The notes under the pieces were generated by a model. That model saw nothing but the letters and a program-made list of their open reading frames with translations. It was not told the DNA's origin and searched no databases. Shown here one piece after another: positions 17,174 through 26,207 of a stretch of 64,000 nt of DNA. Source of the DNA: Bacteroidia bacterium (GTDB lineage Bacteria; Bacteroidota; Bacteroidia; J057); the NCBI GenBank assembly GCA_022760475.1, contig JALEFZ010000055.1:124001-188000 (forward strand). Reading direction: 5' to 3'. Both the position numbers and the translations under genes were made by a program. Numbering within the stretch: position 1 is the first letter of the stretch; each line of letters opens with the position of its first letter.

Positions 17174-17665
17174 ATGAAAAGAATCGCCTTTTTGACAACA
17201 ACATTGATTTTGAGTTCATTAATCTTGACTTCCTGTGAAATGAGTAAGATCCTAAAGGAAAACAGGACGGAGATGGATAGGCTGGCATACGGAAGATTGA
17301 GTAAGCAGGAAAAATTCGACGGACTGGCAAATGTAGTCGTGGATGTACTGGAAACTTCTCTGGAATTTGACAGTCCCCTCAAAACTCACAAGTACCTTCA
17401 AAAGTTTTCCAAACAAAACGAAACCGAACTCCAGTCTCTTTCAGGTGAATTGGGTCCCTGGATCAAGGGAATGAAGTTTACAGATAAGGTAAAATTTACC
17501 AAAAGTACACTTTCAAACCCTTATTCTAAGAGGCTAACACAAGTAGTTCCCAAAGTTCAAAGGATGGCCAAGGAAAATGATTTCGAATTGGGAACCCTTG
17601 AAAAGGCCCTGTTGCTTTACCGGTTGAGGGGAATGGTGAAAAAGAACAAGAAGAAGAAGGAGTAA
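17174..17665 (+). CDS. Putative lipoprotein of unknown function
   Basis: A 163-residue protein with a type II signal peptide (TTTLILSSLILTSCEM; lipobox LTSC, Cys near residue 21). The mature part is helical and basic, ends in a lysine run (KKNKKKKE), and has no recognised domain. It is alone between the divergent ileS and the convergent penicillin-binding protein gene, and is followed by a strong shared terminator. The reading frame has normal codon use. Function unknown. Confidence 0.65.
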   Translation: MKRIAFLTTTLILSSLILTSCEMSKILKENRTEMDRLAYGRLSKQEKFDGLANVVVDVLETSLEFDSPLKTHKYLQKFSKQNETELQSLSGELGPWIKGMKFTDKVKFTKSTLSNPYSKRLTQVVPKVQRMAKENDFELGTLEKALLLYRLRGMVKKNKKKKE

Positions 17666-17742
17666 GGTTCTCCATCTAGGCAAAAAGATCTGTTCCTGCC
17701 TATAGAACGAACTTCTTCTTCCACCACAGCTTTCAGGCTGTA

Positions 17743-17787
17743 AAAAAATTTGAGCCATCCCTTAATCCAGGATGGCTCAAATTTTTT
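17743..17787. terminator. Strong bidirectional terminator
   Basis: A perfect 18-bp stem: arm 17743-17760 reads AAAAAATTTGAGCCATCC and arm 17770-17787 is its exact complement, with a 9-nt loop. A run on one side and T run on the other make it usable from both strands. It overlaps the last two bases of the PBP stop region and serves both converging genes. Confidence 0.9.
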
Positions 17788-20179
17788 AGATGGGATCAAA
17801 AGATTCCTGCTGATTTTTCCGTTTCTTTTTAGAATTTCTCTTCTCAAAGATGTCCCGCCAGCGATTTTTCTTCTCCAACTTCATTTCCTTACGTTTCTCA
17901 CGGTACTCTTTGATCTTTTGCAACAAGTCCTCAATTGGATCCAACATACCTTCGTTTTCAGGTTCTAGGGTGTACATATCACACTCCATGGAAGCCAAGG
18001 CAGATGGACCAGGCTGAGGCAATGGCTTATTTTTCCACTTCCTTGTCTTGATATCCGAATATACCTTTTGCATAAATCTCCCATAAATTGGGAGAGCTGT
18101 ATTTGCCCCTTGTCCAAGAGACAATGAACGGAACCTGACCTTTCTTTCGTCGCCACCAACCCATACTCCAACAACCAAATCAGAGGAAATGCCCATGTAC
18201 CAACCATCAGTCTGATCCTGGGTGGTACCTGTTTTTCCTCCAATATCCGAAGTGATCTTGTAGCGATATCTCAACCGTTTCGCAGTACCACTATCTACAA
18301 CCATTGAAAGCATGTGAGCCATCATATCTGCCGTACCCACATCCATGATGCGAACAGATTCTTCCCTTCCAGGATTTTTAAACAAGACATTGCCTTCGCT
18401 GTCCTCCACCCTTGTGATGTAGTGCGGCGTATTTAAAATTCCTCTGTTCGCAAAAGTGGTATATGCGCCTACCATTTCTTTTAATGTGAGGTCTGCAGTT
18501 CCTAAAACAAGGGTGGGGTCTTTGGGGATTTCCGACTCGAAGCCAAAACGCCTTACAAAATCATAGGCTTCCTCTACGCCCACCTTCATCATTACTGCAG
18601 CCGAAACTGTGTTAACCGAATTGACAAGTCCTCCCATCATGGAATAATATCCTTCATATTTCCCATCTGAGTTTCCAGGGGTCCAATTGTTGTAATCCAT
18701 ATAGGTGACCTTCTCGTTCGGGATGTACTCACATGGATCTACGATCCCCTGATCGATTGCTGCTGCGTAAACAAGGGGCTTAAAAGTTGAGCCCACCTGC
18801 CTGTTGGCTGTTACATGGTCATATTTGAAGTGTCGGTGGTTGATGCCACCCACCCATGCTTTTACATCACCGGTTCTTGGATCAACAGCCATCATACCAG
18901 CCTGTAAAAATGATTTATAATATTTGATGGAATCGATGGGAGACATTTCCACCTGCTTCATTCCCTTCCAACTCCAAACCTCCATTTTCACAGGCTTTTT
19001 AAGCTCTTTTAAAATATCCGCATCAGATAACCCTTGCTTCTTCAAGGACTTGTATCGCCCTGTTTGTTTCATGGCTCGCTGGATGCTCTTGTCGCTATCT
19101 TTCCAGAGGCTACGTTTGCTCCAATGCTTGTCAAATGTCTTTTGAAGACCTGCCATATGCACTTTCAAAGCATCCTCAGCATGCTTTTGCATCCTGGAGT
19201 CAATGGTGGTATAAATTTTTAGCCCATCCGTAAAAAGGTTGAAGGAAGAACCGTCACTCTTTTTATAGTTTTTTAGAATGCCTTTCAATTCTTCTGCCAA
19301 TTCCTGCCTAAAATAAGGAGCCAGCCCATCTGCCCGGGTTACATTTTTATAATCCGTCCCCAGTTCTTTTTTCTTTAATGATTCAGCCTCTTCTTCCTTC
19401 AAATATCCATAGGTGAGCATTTGATCCAGCACTACATTCCGCCTCTTCTGAGCCCTTTCCGGATGTTTCCTTGGGTTGTAGTAGGTAGTGGCTTTCAACA
19501 TTCCCACCAACACTGCAGCTTCCTCTACCTTTAGATTTGTAGCCTTTTTGCTAAAAAATCTCTGGCTTGCTGCTCCAATTCCAAATACACTTTCTCCAAA
19601 GGGAACCGTATTCAGGTAAATAGTCAAAATTTCCTTTTTGGAATAGGCTTTCTCCAAACGCCTGGCCACAATCATTTCCTTGACCTTATTGACAGGCATC
19701 GTGAGTATCCCATAAGATTTCCTTGGGAAGAGATTCTTGGATAACTGCTGGCTAATGGTACTTCCCCCACCTGCTGATTTATCCCCTAACAAAATGGATT
19801 TGAATGCCACCCTTAGCATTGACCTTGTATCTATCCCATGATGCTTGAAAAAGCGGGCATCTTCCGTTGCCAAAAGGGCATTTATCAGATGTGGGGGAAA
19901 TTCATCGTACTCAAGTTCTGTGCGATTGACAAGAAAGTATTTACCCAGAAGTGCATTGTCTTCCGAATACACTTCAGAGGCGACATTATTTTTGATGTTG
20001 GTGAGGTCAGATTTGGAAGGTAATGACCCAAAAACACCCAGGAATACCAGAAGGAAAAGCAAAAGTGAGGTCAAGGCCATGGTTCCGATTCCGATTAAGG
20101 AATATACTCCCACCCTTTTCCAGAATTTCTTTGATTGGAGGTTTTTCTTCAGCTTTTCTAGCAATAAATGAACTTTCAT
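17786..20179 (-). CDS. Class A penicillin-binding protein (PBP1a type)
   Basis: A 797-residue bifunctional peptidoglycan synthase. After a basic N-terminus comes one membrane anchor (about 25-50, YSLIGIGTMALTSLLLFLLV). The GT51 glycosyltransferase domain has the catalytic Glu in ATEDARFFKHHG and GGGSTISQQLSKNL. The transpeptidase domain has the SxxK serine in VGSTFKPLVYAA (near 463), SVNTVS (near 521) and the KTG motif GGKTGTTQDQ (near 646). It polymerises and cross-links murein in the periplasm. It is monocistronic, convergent with the lipoprotein gene. The C-terminal tail is Lys/Arg-rich. Confidence 0.96.
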   Translation of the reverse strand: MKVHLLLEKLKKNLQSKKFWKRVGVYSLIGIGTMALTSLLLFLLVFLGVFGSLPSKSDLTNIKNNVASEVYSEDNALLGKYFLVNRTELEYDEFPPHLINALLATEDARFFKHHGIDTRSMLRVAFKSILLGDKSAGGGSTISQQLSKNLFPRKSYGILTMPVNKVKEMIVARRLEKAYSKKEILTIYLNTVPFGESVFGIGAASQRFFSKKATNLKVEEAAVLVGMLKATTYYNPRKHPERAQKRRNVVLDQMLTYGYLKEEEAESLKKKELGTDYKNVTRADGLAPYFRQELAEELKGILKNYKKSDGSSFNLFTDGLKIYTTIDSRMQKHAEDALKVHMAGLQKTFDKHWSKRSLWKDSDKSIQRAMKQTGRYKSLKKQGLSDADILKELKKPVKMEVWSWKGMKQVEMSPIDSIKYYKSFLQAGMMAVDPRTGDVKAWVGGINHRHFKYDHVTANRQVGSTFKPLVYAAAIDQGIVDPCEYIPNEKVTYMDYNNWTPGNSDGKYEGYYSMMGGLVNSVNTVSAAVMMKVGVEEAYDFVRRFGFESEIPKDPTLVLGTADLTLKEMVGAYTTFANRGILNTPHYITRVEDSEGNVLFKNPGREESVRIMDVGTADMMAHMLSMVVDSGTAKRLRYRYKITSDIGGKTGTTQDQTDGWYMGISSDLVVGVWVGGDERKVRFRSLSLGQGANTALPIYGRFMQKVYSDIKTRKWKNKPLPQPGPSALASMECDMYTLEPENEGMLDPIEDLLQKIKEYREKRKEMKLEKKNRWRDIFEKRNSKKKRKNQQESFDPI

Positions 20180-20297
20180 AATTTTGAGAATGGAGGGGCT
20201 GTTGTGTGTAACTATAGATAAAGAGTTTCGCTAATGTTACAAGATGCTTGGAATTTAGACCCTGTGCTGATTTTGCGAAAATAATTAAGCCCCTGTA

Positions 20298-21233
20298 TTA
20301 ACCTAAATCCAATGTTTCATCTACGAAGTTTAGAATCATTTGATTGATGTTTTCAAGGGATTCTCTTGTCCAGCCTCCAATATGTGGGCTCAACATGACA
20401 TTTTCTCTTGCAAATAAATCCTCGTAAAGCAGCTTTTCCTCATCAGAAAGCCTATCCAGTTTCTCATTTGGCAGGACATCAAGTGCAGCAGCAAGGACGA
20501 GGCCTTGATCCATTGCCTGTAGCAAATCAGCAATTTTCACAATAGGTCCCCTTGCAAGGTTTAAGAAGTAAATCGGCTTTTTGAACGAACTGAAAAACGC
20601 AAGATTAACCCACTCTCTGGTTTCAGGACTTAATGGAATGTGAATGCTAAGTATGTCAGCCTTTTCCTGAATGGCATGCAAACTTGACTCTTCAACATAT
20701 TCATCTCCATAATCAGAAAGGTATTTGTCATAGGCCAGGAGTTCAGAACCGAATCCACTTAATTTTTTAGCTACAGATCTACCTGTATGGCCATATCCGA
20801 TAATCCCGATTGTTTTTCCTCCTATTTCCCAGCCTCTGTTTTTCTCTCGTTCCCAACGGAATTGCTTTACCTCATCATTCGCCCGCACAAGCTTGTTCCT
20901 CATTGCCAGTAGCATGCCTACAGTGTGTTCTCCCACTGCATTAGCATTTCCACCTTTTGTGTTTTCAACCCTGACTCCTTTTTCATTTAAATAGTCCACA
21001 TCAATGTGATCCATTCCCACTCCTGCCCGAACGACCAACTTCAATTTCTTGGCCAAATCAATGGCCTCTTTATCAAGCTGAATGCGGCTATTCATGATGA
21101 GGATATCATACTCAGGAAGTAAAGTCAAAATCTCTGTTCTTGCTCTATTGGGAAAATAATTGACTTCCACCTCTTTTTCCGCCAGGGAATTGAGAAAATT
21201 TTGAGGGAATCGATCAATGATCAGTATCTTCAT
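20298..21233 (-). CDS. D-2-hydroxyacid dehydrogenase, phosphoglycerate-dehydrogenase-like
   Basis: A 311-residue NAD-dependent dehydrogenase of the D-isomer-specific family. The Rossmann motif is GIIGYGHTGRSVAKKL; the substrate Arg is in VVRAGVGMDHID; the catalytic His is in SPHIGGWT; NTKGGNANAVGEHTVG is the usual domain-hinge sequence. It is a short form without an ACT domain, so it could be a 3-phosphoglycerate dehydrogenase-like or another 2-hydroxyacid dehydrogenase. It stands divergent to the M28 peptidase, with only 35 bp between the two start codons. Confidence 0.9.
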   Translation of the reverse strand: MKILIIDRFPQNFLNSLAEKEVEVNYFPNRARTEILTLLPEYDILIMNSRIQLDKEAIDLAKKLKLVVRAGVGMDHIDVDYLNEKGVRVENTKGGNANAVGEHTVGMLLAMRNKLVRANDEVKQFRWEREKNRGWEIGGKTIGIIGYGHTGRSVAKKLSGFGSELLAYDKYLSDYGDEYVEESSLHAIQEKADILSIHIPLSPETREWVNLAFFSSFKKPIYFLNLARGPIVKIADLLQAMDQGLVLAAALDVLPNEKLDRLSDEEKLLYEDLFARENVMLSPHIGGWTRESLENINQMILNFVDETLDLG

Positions 21234-21268
21234 AAAGGCAATTTCTGCAAAATTCCTACCTTTTCATC

Positions 21269-22570
21269 ATGAAAACAATACTGAAGCTTTTGATTCTTGT
21301 TATGAGCAGTTTTTCTATAGGAATGGGACAATCTGTTGGGGACTCGACCGAGATATTGGCCAAGGCCAAAAAGGATGTAGAGCTACTGTGTTCTGAAGGC
21401 CTCGCAGGAAGGGGATATATAGACGAAGGACATAAAAAAGCGGCCAGCTTCATTGCTTCGCGATTCGAAGAAATGGGACTAAGCCCATTTGACAATCCCA
21501 TCAAAGCAACTAATCCATATTTTCAAAACTTCATCATTGATATCAACCTTGCCAGCAAGCTGGAAATCTCCATAAATGGCAAGCAAGTCGAAGTAGGCAA
21601 AGAAGCCATCGTCAATAAATTCAGTGGCTCAGGTCAGGTATCTGGAAAGGTGATAGACATGGGTCATGGATTGGAACCAACCGATAAAGTGAAAGGGAAA
21701 ATCGCCCTCATTAGAGCCGGTTGGCCTAAAAAGCTGGATACCAAAGAAAAGCGCAAGGAATTTGAGCAATTGTCCAAAACCGTAGACCGAATCGCAGCCC
21801 TGATCAAAAATGGAGCTACCGGAATCATCATCAAACAAGAAAAGCTGACAGCAGGCTTTACCCGAGAACAAGCTCCCATTCCTGTTGTGGAAGTATTGAA
21901 CTCTGCCATGCCCAAGAAGATAAAAACAGCAGATATCAAGCTCAAATCAGAAATGACAAGGCTTCAAAGCCAAAATGTTATTGCTGTCATTGAGGGGAAA
22001 AGCAAAACAAAAGAAGCCATCATTGTTTCAGCCCATTATGACCATTTGGGGAAGTTAGAAAATGCCATTTTCACTGGAGCCAACGACAATGCCTCTGGTA
22101 CTTCTATGCTTTTGTCAATCGCAGAATATTTCCAGGCAAATCCATTGGATTATAAATTGATTTTCATTGCATTCGGAGGAGAGGAAACCGGACTTGTGGG
22201 TTCGAACTTTTATGCCAACCAAAACCCACTTTTCCCATTGGCATCAACCAAATTCATCCTCAACCTGGATCTCATGGGCAATGGCATCAAGGGAATTACA
22301 GCAGTAGGAGGGAAGGATTATGCAGAGCAGTTTGACCTACTGAAGCAAATCAACGAAAAGCTGGATGCTGTTCCTGTAGTCAGGGCTCGACCCAACGCCC
22401 CCAATTCAGACCACTTTTTCTTCCTCAAACAAGGCGTACCCGGATTCTTCATTTATACCCTCGGCGGCCCTCCACATTATCATGATGTGAATGATCGTCC
22501 AGAGAACATGGAGTATTCACGATATATAAACGTCAGGGAATTAATGATAAGATTCCTGGAAGCCTTATAA
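21269..22570 (+). CDS. Secreted M28-family metallopeptidase with PA domain
   Basis: A 433-residue exported zinc aminopeptidase-like enzyme. The signal peptide is LLILVMSSFSIGMGQ. A protease-associated (PA) domain lies at about 105-215 (GKIALIRAG, GATGIIIKQ). The M28 catalytic set is complete: AHYDHLG near 255, GANDNASGT, the Glu pair in GGEETGLVGS, LDLMGNG, and SDHFFF for the last His. It probably trims peptides in the periplasm or outside the cell. Its end is 1 bp from the end of the convergent cytochrome gene, with no hairpin between. Confidence 0.93.
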   Translation: MKTILKLLILVMSSFSIGMGQSVGDSTEILAKAKKDVELLCSEGLAGRGYIDEGHKKAASFIASRFEEMGLSPFDNPIKATNPYFQNFIIDINLASKLEISINGKQVEVGKEAIVNKFSGSGQVSGKVIDMGHGLEPTDKVKGKIALIRAGWPKKLDTKEKRKEFEQLSKTVDRIAALIKNGATGIIIKQEKLTAGFTREQAPIPVVEVLNSAMPKKIKTADIKLKSEMTRLQSQNVIAVIEGKSKTKEAIIVSAHYDHLGKLENAIFTGANDNASGTSMLLSIAEYFQANPLDYKLIFIAFGGEETGLVGSNFYANQNPLFPLASTKFILNLDLMGNGIKGITAVGGKDYAEQFDLLKQINEKLDAVPVVRARPNAPNSDHFFFLKQGVPGFFIYTLGGPPHYHDVNDRPENMEYSRYINVRELMIRFLEAL

Positions 22571-22571
22571 G

Positions 22572-24461
22572 CTAGTTCAAATCAGCTTTTTGAAGTCTTT
22601 CCTGATAGAGTTTTTGCTGTAGTCCATTGCCAAGAATGCCTTGAAGGAAGGCCATATTTCTCAGTGCAGTTTGGTTGTCAGGGTCTTTCTTCAAAATGGA
22701 AACCAGAAGCCTTTCTGTCTTTCTGAAATCCCTGCGATTCAAGGAGATAAAGGCAAGGTTGTTCTTTACCCTCAGGTCAAATGATTTCTTTTGCTGCAAC
22801 TCCATAAAAAGTGCTTCAGCTTCAGCCAGTACCCCAGCATCACCTGGTCTTGCTTTTAATAAATTTGTGCCTGCCTTTAATCCAGCATCCCACCGCTCTC
22901 CGTTTTGTTTGTATAGGTTGAGGTATATTTTATGTGCCGAGGCAAAATTACCTTCTGCCTCTGCAATTTCAGCATCAAGGAAGCTACTCAAGGGTGTTAA
23001 CTCTTCCTCGGGGATCAAATCAAGTTTCTGCTTTGCTTTTGAAAGGAAACGAGGGTCCTTTTCAGACTTCAAAAAATAAAAGCGCGCCTGGTCGTAGTTA
23101 CTCAATTGATTAAGCCTACTTTCAACTTCCTTTTCAAAGTGTGTGGCTCGATTTTGGGTTTCAAAATAGTCTAACCAAGCCTTGGCAAGGCCCTCAGAAG
23201 ATACTTGGCTATCTGTGGCACAAACCAATTGAATGATGCCCTTTACTTCGCCGCTTGATAAGGAATCCCCTCTCTGTACGACCCGAATAAAGTGATCATG
23301 AAAACTGACGTGTGGGATGTCGCTGGTCCCTCCTGAAGGCATGTGACAACTGATACAATTGCCCTTCATTTCAAGGAGGAGCGTTTCATTTTCAGCACAT
23401 AATTTTTCTTTTCCTGCTTGATGGCAGGATTGGCATTGCTTGATATAAACATCTTCCTCCGTTACAGAAATGCTTTTGTGTGGATCATGGCAGCTTGTAC
23501 AGGTCAGTTCTCCATTGGATTGGGTGAAGCAGTCCGCCATTTGCAATCGTTGGGCATGTGAGGCTATGCCAAAGGCATTTTGGTCAGGGTCTTTTTCGAC
23601 AAATACATCCCCCAGGTCATTTAGCAACATCCCTGGCCGGAAATCAGCCATGAACTTTCCATCCTTTAACACATTGGTCCCCTGCAAATGACACTGTTGG
23701 CAAATATCAAACTGTTTTTGAATAGGTAATTTTGCTGGATTTACAATGGTATAATCAATTTCCATCCCCACATCTATCATCTGCCCAGCATTGATTTTTT
23801 CAATATGGGTAGCTCCAGGACCATGGCATTTCTCACAATCAATCCCTTCAGAAATGTACCTGTAGCGGTTTTTACTTTCCTCTACATAATCAACATGTCC
23901 CGTATGACAAGCCATACAAGTAAGTCCTATTTCCCTGTCAAATCTGGAATTGTTTATGTCATAGCCAGGACTCAAGTCCCAGACTTTTTTATTCACATAC
24001 CATGTAATGGGTGCTTCATAAATGTAGCCATCTCTCTCTAATAAGTAGGACCTTGTTTGATGACCTGAACCCACCACATAATCTATCTTTTCCCATCTGT
24101 CATGAAGGGTGTCTGCATTCTCTATCCTGAATTCACGCACAAAAAAGTCCTCTCCTTTCCATTGGGCTGCATAATAAAAATTCAAGGCAGAATCATAGAC
24201 AATATCATGAGCTCCAAAAGATTCAATGACATTGTCTTTTGAAGGTCGGTACATGGATTTTCCCATGCCTGTTTGAAGGTAGCTTTCAGTTATTTTTTTA
24301 TGACAGGACTGGCAAGCCTGGGTTCCTACATAACTATTTGAAGAATCAAGGCTGGCATAGTTGCCAGCTTTCCTTGAACAATTGATAAAGAGGGAAAGGA
24401 AAAGCACTAAAGCAGGAATCAAGTAAGTCCAACGCTTATATTTCAGAGCAATTTTATCCAT
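22572..24461 (-). CDS. Multihaem c-type cytochrome lipoprotein with TPR-like tail
   Basis: A 629-residue exported protein with a type II signal peptide (LVLFLSLFINCSRK, Cys near residue 28). Seven CxxCH haem-binding motifs occur: CQSCH, CMACH, CEKCH, CQQCH, CTSCH, CQSCH and CISCH, all in the first 380 residues. The last third is helical with TPR-like signatures (NLAFISLNRRDFRKTERLL, ALRNMAFLQGILGNG). The spacing resembles the cytochrome c552/DmsE-like multihaem proteins of Bacteroidota and Planctomycetes. It probably moves electrons in the periplasm; donor and acceptor unknown. Its start overlaps the end of the upstream gene by 19 bp, which suggests coupled translation. Confidence 0.9.
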   Translation of the reverse strand: MDKIALKYKRWTYLIPALVLFLSLFINCSRKAGNYASLDSSNSYVGTQACQSCHKKITESYLQTGMGKSMYRPSKDNVIESFGAHDIVYDSALNFYYAAQWKGEDFFVREFRIENADTLHDRWEKIDYVVGSGHQTRSYLLERDGYIYEAPITWYVNKKVWDLSPGYDINNSRFDREIGLTCMACHTGHVDYVEESKNRYRYISEGIDCEKCHGPGATHIEKINAGQMIDVGMEIDYTIVNPAKLPIQKQFDICQQCHLQGTNVLKDGKFMADFRPGMLLNDLGDVFVEKDPDQNAFGIASHAQRLQMADCFTQSNGELTCTSCHDPHKSISVTEEDVYIKQCQSCHQAGKEKLCAENETLLLEMKGNCISCHMPSGGTSDIPHVSFHDHFIRVVQRGDSLSSGEVKGIIQLVCATDSQVSSEGLAKAWLDYFETQNRATHFEKEVESRLNQLSNYDQARFYFLKSEKDPRFLSKAKQKLDLIPEEELTPLSSFLDAEIAEAEGNFASAHKIYLNLYKQNGERWDAGLKAGTNLLKARPGDAGVLAEAEALFMELQQKKSFDLRVKNNLAFISLNRRDFRKTERLLVSILKKDPDNQTALRNMAFLQGILGNGLQQKLYQERLQKADLN

Positions 24462-26191
24462 TCGACGATCCTTTCTGCCAGTCTTTGCAGGCCATAAATG
24501 TTGTTGTCGTAGACTATGTGTGTATGATGCTTAAAATCAGGAGGTAAATCTCGTGCATGCTGAGTAATTAACAACAGGGGTTTACCTAATGTATGGGCAA
24601 TCCCGATTTTATAAAATACGTCGGGATGCTTATAGGTCAAATCCGCAATGATAATTTCGGATTCATTCAAGGAAATCCAGGTATCTTCTAGCCTCTTTTC
24701 CACATAAAGGCTACCCGTCCGTTTCCCATTGAAACCCATTGCCCCAAGGGTATCCTGGATATGCATCCAAATGCTCTCAGACCAATACGCCTCCAGGGGC
24801 ATTATGACCAAAGCATTTCCTTTTTTTACCGGAATTTCATTTGCCCTGAATATAGGCTTTACCAATACGCTGGCCTCCTCCTCTTCATGCCTGGATACAA
24901 TCTTCTGCTTGGGACCACTATAAGGAATTAGGTTCAATTTGTTCCAGATCTCTCCCTTGATTTCTTCATGCAATTTGTCATCCCCCCACATCATACTAAG
25001 GCTGCCATAAGGATCATAGTTTTCTGACCTAAACTGGAACATCAAACTAAATGTGTAGCCGGAAATGCTCTGATTGGTGCCAAAAAGCAAAAAATTTTGA
25101 TCACCACGATGCTTGGGGAATATGGCTAATAAATGATTCAGATCCAGGGAAGGGAAAGTAGCACCTGAATGTGTAGACAGAAAAGCCGTGACAGGTTCTC
25201 CGTCAAGATACTTTTCTGATATTTCTCTGCAAACCCAAATTACCCTGTCCACAGAGAAGGCTTCCTCGCGAAAGGAAAACATCTCATGAATCATGGATGA
25301 TTGTTCACCAAGGCTTGCCTTGGCGTCTTCAAGAAACTCCCTGAGTTTCCTTCGAATTTCTTGGGCGAATGCTGAAAAAATTTCAATCTCAGCATTGTGA
25401 AAGCGGGCTGAAGGACCAAATGACAAGGACAACTGGATTTTTTCTCCATGATCTGAAGCTCCATCCAGTAATACCTTCAACAACAACTTCCTCCGCTTTT
25501 CAAATATCTTCCTCAAACCACTGTAGCCAATGTTGTAGTAAAGCTCCCCATCAGTGGTAATCATTCTAATGGAAAAGACATTCCCATTGAGGTACTCTAC
25601 ACTTAAGGTTTGAAGGATATGGTAAAGTGATTCAAATGAAACTTCGTCATTGAAATGGAAGGCATCGGTCAATGCCAATTGGGTATCCCCGTCTAGTTCA
25701 TCATCATCAACTACCTGCTCAACGACTTCATTCTTGGGGTTTTCTTCCCTTTTTTCAGGTTTTTTATCTTCTTCCTGATCCTTTTTCTTCTCCAGTTCAA
25801 AGATCTGAAGTTCTTCTTCAGTTGGCTCTACCCACTCACCAAGAATCATGTCCCTGATTTGATTCCGCTCAAATGCATATTGAGCAACAATCACAAATTG
25901 ACCCTCGCCAATTTCTGAGTTTTTATTGAAGCGAATATTAATATTTACACTCCGATTTTCACTATCAGAACAGGAGGAAGACAGGGTTCTGACGTATCCC
26001 TTGAAAGAACCCATTCTTTCGTTTAACTCATCATAATCCAGTCCATAAAAGCTCCCTTGTCCATATGTAATCACATAGGAAGTAAATGAGTAAGGCGCAA
26101 AAAAACCTTCCGCGATTTGCTTGAGTCTCGCGAGAAATTCTTCAACTGAAGGAAAGGCAAACCTACCGTATAGCGGAGGACTGGTCTTCAT
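24443..26191 (-). CDS. Uncharacterised protein: three related modules plus nucleoside-deoxyribosyltransferase-like domain
   Basis: I chose the ATG at 26191 (582 aa); a start at 26248 would overlap the GDPD gene. Three modules of about 105 residues repeat at about 14-130, 178-300 and 304-430. Each opens with a helix (SVEEFLARLKQIAEGF, SFESLYHILQTLSVEYL, SVDRVIWVCREISEKYL) and then a strand pair with an aromatic turn (TYGQGSFYGLDYDEL, TTDGELYYNIGYSGL, THSGATFPSLDLNHL). A Lys/Glu-rich linker separates modules 1 and 2. The C-terminal domain (about 455-582) has VIMPLEAYW, EIIIADLTYKHPDVFYKIG and KPLLLITQ, typical of nucleoside 2-deoxyribosyltransferase-like/TIR-like folds. Cytosolic; function unknown. 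It lies between a GDPD lipoprotein and the cytochrome gene. Confidence 0.7.
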   Translation of the reverse strand: MKTSPPLYGRFAFPSVEEFLARLKQIAEGFFAPYSFTSYVITYGQGSFYGLDYDELNERMGSFKGYVRTLSSSCSDSENRSVNINIRFNKNSEIGEGQFVIVAQYAFERNQIRDMILGEWVEPTEEELQIFELEKKKDQEEDKKPEKREENPKNEVVEQVVDDDELDGDTQLALTDAFHFNDEVSFESLYHILQTLSVEYLNGNVFSIRMITTDGELYYNIGYSGLRKIFEKRRKLLLKVLLDGASDHGEKIQLSLSFGPSARFHNAEIEIFSAFAQEIRRKLREFLEDAKASLGEQSSMIHEMFSFREEAFSVDRVIWVCREISEKYLDGEPVTAFLSTHSGATFPSLDLNHLLAIFPKHRGDQNFLLFGTNQSISGYTFSLMFQFRSENYDPYGSLSMMWGDDKLHEEIKGEIWNKLNLIPYSGPKQKIVSRHEEEEASVLVKPIFRANEIPVKKGNALVIMPLEAYWSESIWMHIQDTLGAMGFNGKRTGSLYVEKRLEDTWISLNESEIIIADLTYKHPDVFYKIGIAHTLGKPLLLITQHARDLPPDFKHHTHIVYDNNIYGLQRLAERIVEWIKLL

Positions 26192-26207
26192 AAATACCTG
26201 ATCGTTC

